Part shown: positions 33,434 through 43,100 of the stretch, piece by piece
How the letters are laid out: each line of letters opens with the position of its first letter
Numbering within the stretch: position 1 is the first letter of the stretch
From: an uncultured Lachnospiraceae bacterium
GTDB taxonomy: Bacteria; Bacillota; Clostridia; Lachnospirales; Lachnospiraceae
Reading direction: 5' to 3'
Assembly (NCBI GenBank): GCA_910586205.1
Contig: CAJUGD010000020.1
Span: 6,264-70,263, forward strand
Length of the DNA stretch: 64,000 nt
The notes under the pieces: generated by a model
What the model was told of the DNA's origin: nothing
Databases searched by the model: none
The model's input: the letters and a program-made list of their open reading frames with translations, nothing else
Made by a program: the position numbers and the translations under genes

Positions 33434-35461
33434 TCAGCTAAAATCATACTGCACTGTAAGTCTTTTACAGTCCTCTGTCTCATCCCAACGATCCTGAATA
33501 TATTTCCGGATTCTTATTAGTATATCATAATTTTCTTGTTTCATATATAAAATTTTTCTATAAATATCATTAACTTTGTATACTGGCGCCGGAACCGGGC
33601 CGATCACCTCCAGACAGGCGCCAAAATGCCGCACCACAGAATCCCGGATCAAATCCATCATGCGGCCGGTCAGCTCCTCGTCCCTTCCCGATACCTGCAG
33701 ACCCAGCATATGATTGGCCGGAGGATAGTGCATTAACCGCCGATATCCCATTTCCTGCCGATAAAAAGCCTCATAATCCTGAGCTGCCGCCGCCTGAATC
33801 CCATAGTGCTCCGGTATATAGGTCTGAATCACCGCAATCCCCGGCCTCCTTCCCCTTCCGGCCCGTCCGGCCGCCTGGACAAGAAGCTGAAAGGTTCTCT
33901 CTGCACACCGGAAATCCGGCGCATACAAGGATACATCCGCTGCCAGTCCCCCCACCAGCGTCACCCCCGGAAAATCATGGCCCTTTACAATCATCTGGGT
34001 GCCGATCAAAATATCCGCCTCCCCCTTGGCAAATGCTGCCAAAATGGCTTCATGGCCTCCTTTCCTGGATGTAGTATCCAGATCCATCCTGAGAACCCTG
34101 GCCCCGTCAAATATCTGCTTTGCCATTTCCTCAATCTTCTGGGTGCCTACCCCAAAACCTGCCAGGTACTCTGAGCCGCAGGACGGGCATGTCCTTGGCA
34201 TGGGTATGGTATAGCCGCAGTAATGACAGGCCAGTCGCCGGTTATTGTGCAGGGTCAGGGAAACATCACAGTGAGGACATTTGATGGCCTTGCCGCAGCT
34301 TCTGCAGGACACAAAGCTTGCATATCCCCGCCGGTTCATAAAGAGCATAACCTGTTCTTTCTTTTCCAGGCGGTCTTCTATCAGCTCCTTAAGCCGCCTG
34401 CTGAAAATAGATTTATTTCCTTCTCTCAGCTCTCCCCGCATGTCCACAATCTCTGTTGCCGCCAAAGCGCTGTCCTTCCCGGCCCGGACTGTGAGAGAAA
34501 ACAAACGGTAAAGCCCTGCTTCGGCTTTAGAGTAGGCTTCCACAGACGGAGTGGCGGATCCCATGACAAAATGGGCTCCTTCCATTCCGGCCAAATGCTC
34601 GGCCACCTCTCTGGCATGATACCGGGGCGCACCCTCGCTGCGGTACGCCCCTTCATGTTCCTCATCCATCACAATCAGGCCCAGCTTTTCAAACGGCGTA
34701 AAAAGAGCGGAACGGGCTCCGATCATGATCTGAGCCTCCCCCCGCCTGGCTCGGTCAAACTGGTCATAGCGTTCCCCGTCAGACAACCGGGAATGCATCA
34801 CACAGATCTGTTCCCCGAACCGGGCATAAAACCGCATCACGGTCTGAAAGGTTAAGGCAATCTCCGGAATCAGCACGATCACCTGAAAGCCCAGTAACAG
34901 CACATGGTCAATCATGGCCATATACACTTCTGTCTTTCCGCTTCCGGTGATCCCGTGAATGAGATAAGGCGTCCTTTCTCCCTTATCATAATCCCTGCAA
35001 AAAGCTTGAATGATCTGCTGCTGCTGTGCATTTAAGAAAATATCCGGCTGTTCTCTTGTCTCCTTCCAGGACCAAAGATTCCCGATCATGGACTTTACCA
35101 CCTGCTGATTGCGTGCCTTCACCCTCTTTTTTACAGGGAGGGCTGTCTTTAATGCCTGATGCATGGTTGAGCCATACCGCTCCTTCATCCACCAGGCCAG
35201 CTCTAAAAGCCGCGAATCTGCTGTCACGCTGCCCTTTACCAAACCTGTCACCGCTTTGATCCTGGCCTCATCAAAAGCCGCCTTTTCTGTTATTTCCACC
35301 ACATAGCCTTTTCTGCTGCGGTTTCCTGAACCAAAAGGAACGCAGACCTGACTTCCGACCTTTACCTCCTCCAGAAGATTTTCCGGAATCCGGTATTGGA
35401 AGATACGGTCCACGCTTTCATGGGAAATATCAATAATAACGCTGGCATATTTTACCGCCAT
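33434..35461 (-). CDS. priA: Primosomal helicase PriA
   Basis: 675 residues, somewhat shorter than the ~730-800 of many PriA proteins. An N-terminal 3'-DNA-binding domain (YASVIIDISHESVDRIFQY) is followed by a helicase with Walker A GITGSGKTEVYM, DEEH and GSATPSVEAY. The zinc-binding insert has eight Cys (CRSCGKAIKCPHC, then CHYCGYTIPMPRTCPSC), and motif V/VI has GTQMIVKGHDFP and QAAGRAGRGRRPG. It restarts stalled replication forks. The shortness appears to fall between the N-terminal domain and the helicase core (reduced winged-helix region). Confidence 0.95.
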   Translation of the reverse strand: MAVKYASVIIDISHESVDRIFQYRIPENLLEEVKVGSQVCVPFGSGNRSRKGYVVEITEKAAFDEARIKAVTGLVKGSVTADSRLLELAWWMKERYGSTMHQALKTALPVKKRVKARNQQVVKSMIGNLWSWKETREQPDIFLNAQQQQIIQAFCRDYDKGERTPYLIHGITGSGKTEVYMAMIDHVLLLGFQVIVLIPEIALTFQTVMRFYARFGEQICVMHSRLSDGERYDQFDRARRGEAQIMIGARSALFTPFEKLGLIVMDEEHEGAYRSEGAPRYHAREVAEHLAGMEGAHFVMGSATPSVEAYSKAEAGLYRLFSLTVRAGKDSALAATEIVDMRGELREGNKSIFSRRLKELIEDRLEKKEQVMLFMNRRGYASFVSCRSCGKAIKCPHCDVSLTLHNNRRLACHYCGYTIPMPRTCPSCGSEYLAGFGVGTQKIEEMAKQIFDGARVLRMDLDTTSRKGGHEAILAAFAKGEADILIGTQMIVKGHDFPGVTLVGGLAADVSLYAPDFRCAERTFQLLVQAAGRAGRGRRPGIAVIQTYIPEHYGIQAAAAQDYEAFYRQEMGYRRLMHYPPANHMLGLQVSGRDEELTGRMMDLIRDSVVRHFGACLEVIGPVPAPVYKVNDIYRKILYMKQENYDILIRIRKYIQDRWDETEDCKRLTVQYDFS

Positions 35462-35512
35462 ATGCCCTCCCGTCTACAGCCTTCTAAAGCGGCTGCGATA
35501 AAGTGTGTTTGC

Positions 35513-36880
35513 CTAATTATCAGCGATACAAGGCACCAGCCGCTTTGCCACCTGGTCCAGCTTCATACTGCGGGATCCCTTTAAAAGCACACAATCCCCA
35601 TAAACCAAAAGCTCCTCTAAAGCCTCTGAAAGCCCGCTTAAGTCCTCCCCGCTAAAATGCCGGCATTCCTTTCCTGCCTCAATGTTCCGGGACAGCTCCC
35701 CCAGGGTAAACACCACATCAACCGGCTGATCGGAAAGCCATTCCCCGATCTCTTTGTGGAACCGCTCCTCGTCTGGCCCTAACTCCTTCATATCTGCCAG
35801 AACCGCGATCCTGCGCACGGCTTTTTCCATAGATGCCAGCACCTGAAGGGATGCTTTCATTGAAACCGGGCTTGCATTATAGGTATCGTCAATAATCGTG
35901 ATCCCGTCTCGAACATACACCTGCTGCCGCCCCAAATAACCGGTAAATTCCTGAAGCTTTTCTGCTGCTGCCTGCATATCCACGCCATAAAGATCCGCTG
36001 CCGCTAAGGCTGCCATGGCATTTCCCACATGATGGGCTCCCATAATCTTTAAGCTGACCAAAGCCCGCTTCTCTCCGTGGACTGCCTCAAACACAGGATA
36101 CCCGTCCTTCAGACGGATATGTTCCGCCCGGTAATCACAATGCTCCCCGGTTCCATAATAAATGGTGCGGCATCCATCCCTGGCCAAAGTATCCTTAAGC
36201 ATCGGGTCATCTCCATTTAACAGCAGGATTCCTCCATCCTTAAGGCCGTCCTGAATCTTTAACTTCTCCTGATAAATATTCTCCTGGCTTCCAAGCAGTT
36301 CAATGTGGGCAACTCCCACATTGGTGATCACTGCCATATCCACCCGGGCAATCCGGGCAATCACCGACATTTCCCCGGGCATACTCATGCCCAGCTCCAG
36401 CACCCCGATCTCATCCTCTGACGTGATCTCTGACAAGGTAATGGGGACGCCCACCTGGCTGTTTTTATTTCCCGGTGTCTTGTACACCTTAAATCCGGCT
36501 GACAAGGCTGTCGCCACCATTTCCCGTGTTGTGGTCTTTCCCACGCTTCCGGTGATTCCGATCAACGGCAGGGTAAGCCGGTCCCTGTAATAAGCCCCTA
36601 CTGCCTGCAAAGCCTTTTTCGTATCCTCCACCCGGATCCAGGGATGGACATCCTCCATCTCATCATGTTTTGAGGTAAGGACAGCGCCTGCCCCTGCCTC
36701 AAAAGCCATGCCGATAAACCGGTGGGCATCCACCTTCTCCCCCACCAGGGGCACAAACAGCTCTCCTCTTTGTACCTCCTTAGAGTTAATCCCAATATGC
36801 ACAACCGGCTGGCTCTCATCCCCGCACAAAAGCCTGCCTCCTGTGGCCGTTACAATGTCCCTTACTGTCATCTGTTCCAT
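35513..36880 (-). CDS. murF: UDP-MurNAc-tripeptide--D-Ala-D-Ala ligase MurF
   Basis: 455 residues. Mur ligase: N-terminal domain (GGRLLCGDESQPVVHIGINS), ATP loop GITGSVGKTTTREMV, KTPGNKNSQVGVPITL, ELGMSMPGEMSVIARI, NVGVAHIELLGS, then IIDDTYNASPVSMKASL and VLADMKELG. It adds D-Ala-D-Ala to the peptidoglycan stem precursor in the cytoplasm. Encoded 101 bases behind murE. Confidence 0.95.
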   Translation of the reverse strand: MEQMTVRDIVTATGGRLLCGDESQPVVHIGINSKEVQRGELFVPLVGEKVDAHRFIGMAFEAGAGAVLTSKHDEMEDVHPWIRVEDTKKALQAVGAYYRDRLTLPLIGITGSVGKTTTREMVATALSAGFKVYKTPGNKNSQVGVPITLSEITSEDEIGVLELGMSMPGEMSVIARIARVDMAVITNVGVAHIELLGSQENIYQEKLKIQDGLKDGGILLLNGDDPMLKDTLARDGCRTIYYGTGEHCDYRAEHIRLKDGYPVFEAVHGEKRALVSLKIMGAHHVGNAMAALAAADLYGVDMQAAAEKLQEFTGYLGRQQVYVRDGITIIDDTYNASPVSMKASLQVLASMEKAVRRIAVLADMKELGPDEERFHKEIGEWLSDQPVDVVFTLGELSRNIEAGKECRHFSGEDLSGLSEALEELLVYGDCVLLKGSRSMKLDQVAKRLVPCIADN

Positions 36881-36981
36881 ACACTGCCTCTTTTTCCTTA
36901 TCCTATGGCATATTTCTTTTACCGGTTCCCGTCCGCCCGTAAGAACCGTTTCTTTTGAAGCAAAGCGCTGCTGCCAAACCT

Positions 36982-38466
36982 TTAAATATCTTCCTCCAGA
37001 CCTTTTGCTGCCTGCCGGATCACTTCCCGGTCCAGGAACGGGTAGCGAACGCCCTCAATTTCCTGATAATTCTCATGTCCCTTCCCAATCACGGCAATCA
37101 TATCCCCTGCCTGGGCATGGGCAAGGCTGTAGGCAATCGCTTCTTTTCTGTCTGGGATCTCCACAAAAGCCCCGCCTGTCTTTTCAATGCTCCCCCGGAT
37201 ATCTGCCAAAATATCCTCCACCTTCTCATAGCGGGAATTATCTGCGGTGATTATGGAAAAGTCCGCCATTTTCCCTGCAATCTCTCCCATGGAATATCTC
37301 CGGTCTTTAGACCGGTTTCCTCCGCATCCAAAAACACAGACCAGCCGTTTGGGCTGATACTCCCGCAGCGCAGACAAAAGGCTTTCCATGCTGACCTCAT
37401 TGTGAGCATAGTCCACAATCACACAGCATTTTTTGGAAGAATACACGATCTCCATCCGCCCGTCTAACTTCAGATGCTCCAGCCCATGGCAGACAACCTC
37501 CTTTGACACTCCTGCTTTTAGACAGACCGCTGCTGCCGCCAGAGCATTATTTACATTAAACCTTCCGGGAATATTCACCCGCACCGGAATAAAATCCTGT
37601 TTTCCCTTTTCCTCAATACAAATCTCAAACTCCAGCCCTACAAAATCCGGTTCTGACACAAAATGAATGCCCTTTGCCTGATACTTGGCCTCATGGTCTA
37701 GACCATATCCCTCCCACGGACAGCAAATCCCTTCCGTGATCTGTTCCAGATGCATGTCATCCACGTTTACCAGACCTAAACGGCTTTGCCCGAATATCTG
37801 CTTTTTGTAAAAAAGATATTCCTCAAAATCCTTATGTTCATTCTCTCCAATATGATCCCGGGAAAGATTGGTAAAAATGGCATAGTCATAGACAATTCCC
37901 TTTACCCGGCACATTTTCAGAGCCTGGGATGACACCTCCATCACGCAGCATTCACAGCCTGCCTCTGCCATTTCCCGAAAATACCGATGCAGCTCATAGG
38001 ATTCCGGCGTGGTATTTACCGTATCATAATGCTTCTCTCCGATCCCCACGCCGTTTGTTCCGATGATGCCCGTCTTTTTTCCTGCTGCCTCTAAAAGAGC
38101 CCTTACCATGTGGGCCGTGGTGGTCTTTCCCTTGGTTCCCGTAATCCCGATCATCAAAAGCTCTCTGGCCGGATATCCGAACCTTGCGGCGGACAAAAGA
38201 GCCAGGGCCTCCCGGCCCTGCTCTGCCAAAAGAACCGTCACATCCAATGGGACAGAAACCGGCTTTTCCACCACTAACACCTTCACCCCCGCCGAAAGCA
38301 CCTGGGGAATGAATGCATGAGAATCTGTCTTTGTCCCGGAAATGCAGACGAACAAAGCTCCCGGACCTGCTTTCCGCGAATCAAAAACCACGTCATTCAC
38401 TTCCTCATCCAGACTGCCCTGCAGCAGCGTATAATTCAGTTCCCCCAACCATTCCTTCAACAACAT
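36982..38466 (-). CDS. murE: UDP-MurNAc-dipeptide ligase MurE, with a variant substrate motif
   Basis: 494 residues. Mur ligase signature GITGTKGKTTTAHMV, TVNTTPESYELHRYF, VMEVSSQALKM, TNLSRDHIGEN, the DYAHN segment in VIVDYAHNEVSM, VFGCGGNRSKDRR and a final GKGHENYQEI. It adds the third stem-peptide amino acid. In meso-diaminopimelate-specific enzymes the selectivity motif reads DNPR; here the matching place reads DNSR (ITADNSRYEK). Position between fhs and murF supports the housekeeping role, but the variation leaves the third amino acid open. Confidence 0.88.
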   Translation of the reverse strand: MLLKEWLGELNYTLLQGSLDEEVNDVVFDSRKAGPGALFVCISGTKTDSHAFIPQVLSAGVKVLVVEKPVSVPLDVTVLLAEQGREALALLSAARFGYPARELLMIGITGTKGKTTTAHMVRALLEAAGKKTGIIGTNGVGIGEKHYDTVNTTPESYELHRYFREMAEAGCECCVMEVSSQALKMCRVKGIVYDYAIFTNLSRDHIGENEHKDFEEYLFYKKQIFGQSRLGLVNVDDMHLEQITEGICCPWEGYGLDHEAKYQAKGIHFVSEPDFVGLEFEICIEEKGKQDFIPVRVNIPGRFNVNNALAAAAVCLKAGVSKEVVCHGLEHLKLDGRMEIVYSSKKCCVIVDYAHNEVSMESLLSALREYQPKRLVCVFGCGGNRSKDRRYSMGEIAGKMADFSIITADNSRYEKVEDILADIRGSIEKTGGAFVEIPDRKEAIAYSLAHAQAGDMIAVIGKGHENYQEIEGVRYPFLDREVIRQAAKGLEEDI

Positions 38467-38491
38467 AGGCTTTGACCTCTTTTCCTGTCCT

Positions 38492-40162
38492 TTAAAACAA
38501 TCCTGTGATCTTTCCTTCTTCGTTTACATCAATCCCGTCTGCAGCCGGCTTTTTGGGAAGCCCCGGCATGGTCATAATGGCTCCTGTCAGCGCCACCACA
38601 AACCCGGCTCCGGCTGACACATACACATCCCGCACATTGATGGTAAACCCTGCCGGCCTTCCCAGCTTATTCTGATCGTCAGACAAGGAATACTGAGTCT
38701 TTGCCATACAGACCGGCATCCCTCCAAATCCCATCTCCTCAATCCTGGCCACAGCCTTTGCCGCCGCAGGTGCATAGCTGACGCCGTCCGCACCGTATAT
38801 TTCTGCGGCAATAGTATGAATCTTTTCTTTTAAGCCCATCTCGTCCGGATAGATAGGTGCATAATGGCTTTCCTTATTTTCCAGGGTTTCCAACACCTTC
38901 CCGGCCAGCGCCTCGCCGCCCTCGCCGCCTTTTGCCCACACCTCGGACAGAGCGAACTCACAGCCCCGCTCCTCACAGAAGCTTTCGATAAACTCATATT
39001 CTGCCTTGGTGTCGCTGGTAAAGGAATTAAGCGTCACCACCACCGGAACCCCGTATTTTTGAATGTTTTCAATATGTTTTTCCAAATTCACGATCCCGCG
39101 CTTTAAAGCCTCTAAGTTTTCTTCTCCCAGCTCTGTCTTCTGCACGCCTCCGTTATACTTTAACGCCCGCACGGTAGCCACCAGAACCACTGCATCCGGC
39201 TTTAATCCTGCCATCCGGCATTTAATATCCAAGAATTTCTCTGCCCCCAGATCTGCGCCGAAACCAGCCTCTGTAACCACAATATCCGCCAGCTTTAAAG
39301 CTGTCTTTGTGGCACGCACGCTGTTGCACCCATGGGCAATATTGGCAAACGGCCCTCCATGAACCAGTGCCCCCGTGTGCTCCAAAGTCTGGATCAGATT
39401 GGGCTTCATGGCATCCTTTAAAAGAGCTGCCATGGCCCCCACTGCGTTAAGCTGCTTTGCTGTCACCGGCTCCCCAGCATAATTATATGCAACAATGATT
39501 CGTCCCAGCCTTTCTTTTAAATCTTCCATATTATCAGCCAGGCAGAGAATTGCCATGATCTCTGAAGCCACGGTAATGACAAAGTGATCCTCCCGCACCA
39601 CGCCGTCAGCCTTAGCTCCCAGCCCCACTACAATATTGCGCAGGGCCCTGTCATTCATATCCATGCACCGTTTCCAGAGAATCTGCCTGGTATCAATCTG
39701 AAGCGCATTTCCCTGTTGGATATGGTTGTCCAAAAGAGCCGCCAGAAGATTGTTGGCAGAGGTTATGGCATGAAAGTCCCCTGTAAAGTGCAGGTTCAGA
39801 TCCTCCATGGGCACCACCTGGGCATAGCCGCCGCCGGCTGCTCCTCCCTTGATTCCAAAGCATGGCCCAAGAGAAGGCTCCCGCAGGGCCAGCATGGTCT
39901 TTTTCCCCAAACGGCTCAGGGCATCCGCCAGCCCAATGCTGGTGGTAGTCTTCCCCTCTCCCGCAGGAGTAGGATTAATGGCAGTCACCAGCACCAGCCT
40001 TCCGTCCGGATTTTCTTTTATCCGATTCCACAGCTCGTCAGTCAGCTTCGCCTTATATTTTCCATATAATTCCAGCTCATCCTCATTGATTCCATAAGCC
40101 GTCCCAACCTCTTTAATCTGCTTCATCCTGGCTTCCTGGGCAATCTGAATATCTGTTTTCAT
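38492..40162 (-). CDS. fhs: Formate--tetrahydrofolate ligase
   Basis: 556 residues from the ATG at 40162 (AAGGAGGGA eight bases upstream), exactly the family length. The frame is open to 40210, but that would overlap ftsK. Motifs: ITAINPTPAGEGKTTTSIGL (ATP loop), LREPSLGPCFGIKGGAAGGG, TGDFHAITSANNLL and TVASEIMAILCLA. It makes 10-formyl-THF from formate and ATP, supplying purine synthesis and Met-tRNA formylation (fmt lies in the same gene run). Confidence 0.97.
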   Translation of the reverse strand: MKTDIQIAQEARMKQIKEVGTAYGINEDELELYGKYKAKLTDELWNRIKENPDGRLVLVTAINPTPAGEGKTTTSIGLADALSRLGKKTMLALREPSLGPCFGIKGGAAGGGYAQVVPMEDLNLHFTGDFHAITSANNLLAALLDNHIQQGNALQIDTRQILWKRCMDMNDRALRNIVVGLGAKADGVVREDHFVITVASEIMAILCLADNMEDLKERLGRIIVAYNYAGEPVTAKQLNAVGAMAALLKDAMKPNLIQTLEHTGALVHGGPFANIAHGCNSVRATKTALKLADIVVTEAGFGADLGAEKFLDIKCRMAGLKPDAVVLVATVRALKYNGGVQKTELGEENLEALKRGIVNLEKHIENIQKYGVPVVVTLNSFTSDTKAEYEFIESFCEERGCEFALSEVWAKGGEGGEALAGKVLETLENKESHYAPIYPDEMGLKEKIHTIAAEIYGADGVSYAPAAAKAVARIEEMGFGGMPVCMAKTQYSLSDDQNKLGRPAGFTINVRDVYVSAGAGFVVALTGAIMTMPGLPKKPAADGIDVNEEGKITGLF

Positions 40163-40193
40163 GTCAAATCCCTCCTTGTTTTTAAGATTTCCT

Positions 40194-43100
40194 TTACAGC
40201 AGCTCCTCAAATTCTTCCATGGTTACTAATATCTTTCTGGGTTTGGTCCCCTCATCCTCCCCCACTACCCCGGCGTCTGCAAGCTGATCCATAATCCGCG
40301 CCGCCCGGTTAAAACCAATCTTAAACATCCTCTGAAGCATTCCGATAGACGCCTTATCCTTCTCGATTATAAACCGTCCTGCCTGCTCAAAATACTCGTC
40401 TCTCCCGCCGCCTCCGCCTGAACCGCCGCTTATTGCCGCCGCGCTGCTCATCTGCTTTTCCACGTTAGGATCATAGCTGGCTGTCAGGCCCTGTTCGGAC
40501 AGAAATTCTACCACCTTCTGCACTTCCGAGTCAGACACAAAAGCTCCCTGAACCCGCTGGGGCTTAGGTATCCCTGACGGGAAGAACAGCATGTCTCCCT
40601 TGCCCAGCAGCTTCTCTGCCCCATGCATGTCAATAATGGTTCGGGAATCCACCCCTGATGACACGGAAAATGCAATTCTGGAAGGGACATTTGCCTTAAT
40701 CAGCCCTGTAATAACGTTGACCGACGGACGCTGGGTGGCAATCACCAGGTGAATCCCCGCCGCACGGGCAAGCTGTGCCAGACGGCAAATGGCATCCTCC
40801 ACCTCCCCCGGCGCCACCATCATCAGATCCGCCAGCTCATCCACAATGATCACGATCTGAGGCAGCTTCTTTGGCTTTTCCTCCTCCGGCACATCATTCC
40901 CCAGTTTCTCAATCCGGGAATTATATCCTTTTAAGTTACGCACATTACACTCTGCAAACTTTTTATAACGGTCCTGCATTTCCGCCACTGCCCAGTTCAG
41001 CGCTCCGGACGCCTTCTTAGGATCCGTTACCACCGGAATCAGAAGATGAGGAATGCCGTTATACACACTCAGCTCCACCACCTTCGGATCCACCATAATC
41101 AGCTTCACCTCATCCGGGCTTGCCTTAAAAAGAACGCTCATGATCAATGTGTTAATACAGACGGATTTTCCCGAACCAGTGGCTCCTGCAATGAGAAGAT
41201 GGGGCATTTTGGCAATGTCCGTCACCACCACCTGGCCTCCGATATCCTTTCCCACGGCAAAGGCCATCTGGGACGGATGCTCCTGAAATGCTTCTGACTC
41301 CAAGAGTTCCCTGAGATAGACTGTGGTATTCTCTTTGTTCGGCACCTCGATTCCCACAGCCGACTTGCCGGGAATGGGCGCCTCGATGCGAATATCTGCC
41401 GCAGCTAAGCTCAGTTTAATATCATCAGCCAGACCTACAATCCGGCTGACCTTTACTCCCTGCTCCGGATGCAGCTCATACCGGGTCACAGACGGACCGC
41501 AGCTAATGTTTGTCACCGTGACGCCCACGCCAAAGTCTCTTAAAGTCTGCTGCAGCTTAATAGCCGTATCCTTATATTCCTGCTGAGAATTGGCCCCGGC
41601 CAGAAGATTCCCCCTCTTTAACAGGGTAACCGGAGGGAACACATACTCCTTCTTGGGAAGAATTTCCTTTTCCCGAATCTGCTGCTCCACACTGATCTCC
41701 CCTGCCTCACGGTCTACCAAAGCTTCCCTCCGCCTGGACTCCAGCCGCTTCTGCAGGGCTTCTGTGTCGCTTTCAATCACCTTTCCGGATGCCGTCACCA
41801 CCCTCTTTGCTTCCTGAGGAACCGCAAATTCACCAGAACTGCTTCTTCTGGTTTCCTGCCAGTCCGCCGCTTCCTCGTTTTGGCCTGTCCTTACCTGCTG
41901 ACGGTCCGGTTCCTCTGCCTCTTGACAGCCTTCTTCCTGCCGCCCTGTTCTCACAGTCTGATCATCCGGTTCCTCCTGCCATTCGGAATCTGTCTCATTC
42001 CAGCGAATCATGGGCCGACGGCCTGATTCCTCTAAAATCCCGGCAACTCCCGCTCCGGGATCTTCTTCATTCCAGCGATTCCTGAGCGGACGGCCTGATT
42101 CCTCTAAAAACCCGGCATCTTCCTCTCCGGGTTCTTCTTCATTCCAGCGGATCATGGGCGGACGGCCTGATTCCTCTAAAATCCCGGTATCTTCCTGTCC
42201 GGGTTCTTCTTCATTCCAGCGTCTAGCCACCTGATAGTATGCTTCTTCCTCTTGTCCGGTTTTCTTCTCCTGCCAGCTCAGTCTTATAGGCTGACGATCC
42301 GGTTCCTCCCACTGTCCGGTTCTTCTCTCTTTGGCCCTGTCTCCTTCTCCTGGCAGACTAATCTCCCCTATCTTTGGATCAGGGATTTCCCGGACATTCT
42401 TTTCTCCTGTAACCATCTCCGGCTGGTATTCCTCCACAGGCCGCACAGCCTGTACACTCCCTCCCCGGCCTGCAGGTGCTTCTCCCATGAAAATCTCGTT
42501 CTCCGGTTCTTCCTCCCTGTGCGCCGTCATTGCTGCCGGTTTATCCGGATGCACATATTCTGTCCTCACATCTTTAAGCTCCCAGCCGGAACGTTCTCTT
42601 TCCTTATTATCTTCTCCCCTTTTCCCCCCGTCCAGCGCCTCAGACAATCCATGAAAAGACGGCTCTGACGCCGGGGTATGAAAAGCAGGCGGCTTCGCAG
42701 GCTTCCCAAAGCTCCCTTCAAAATCACTGAGACGGGAAATCCCCTCTGCCACTAAAAGCTGTGCCGACTCTGCCGGGGAAAGCACCTTGTCCACCTCAAA
42801 AGGAGCCTTATCCTCCTCCTCATATCTTGCAGGCATCACAATCTTTCCCACAAAAACATCTGCCGGATCCACAGCCTTTTCCTGCTGCTCTCTCCCGCCT
42901 TCTTCAGCCGCTGCCTGCCGGGCTTCTTCTTTTCTGCCTTTCCTCTGCTCCTGCAGTTCTTCTTTCCTGGACAATTCCTCTCTCGTCACGCTTACAGGCT
43001 GCTCCTCTGCAGCCAGCCAGCTCTCCTCTGCCAATCCCTCCTTTGCAGCAATGCCCGGGCTGTTGTAATTATATTCTTCAGTCTGGTCAGCCGGATAATC

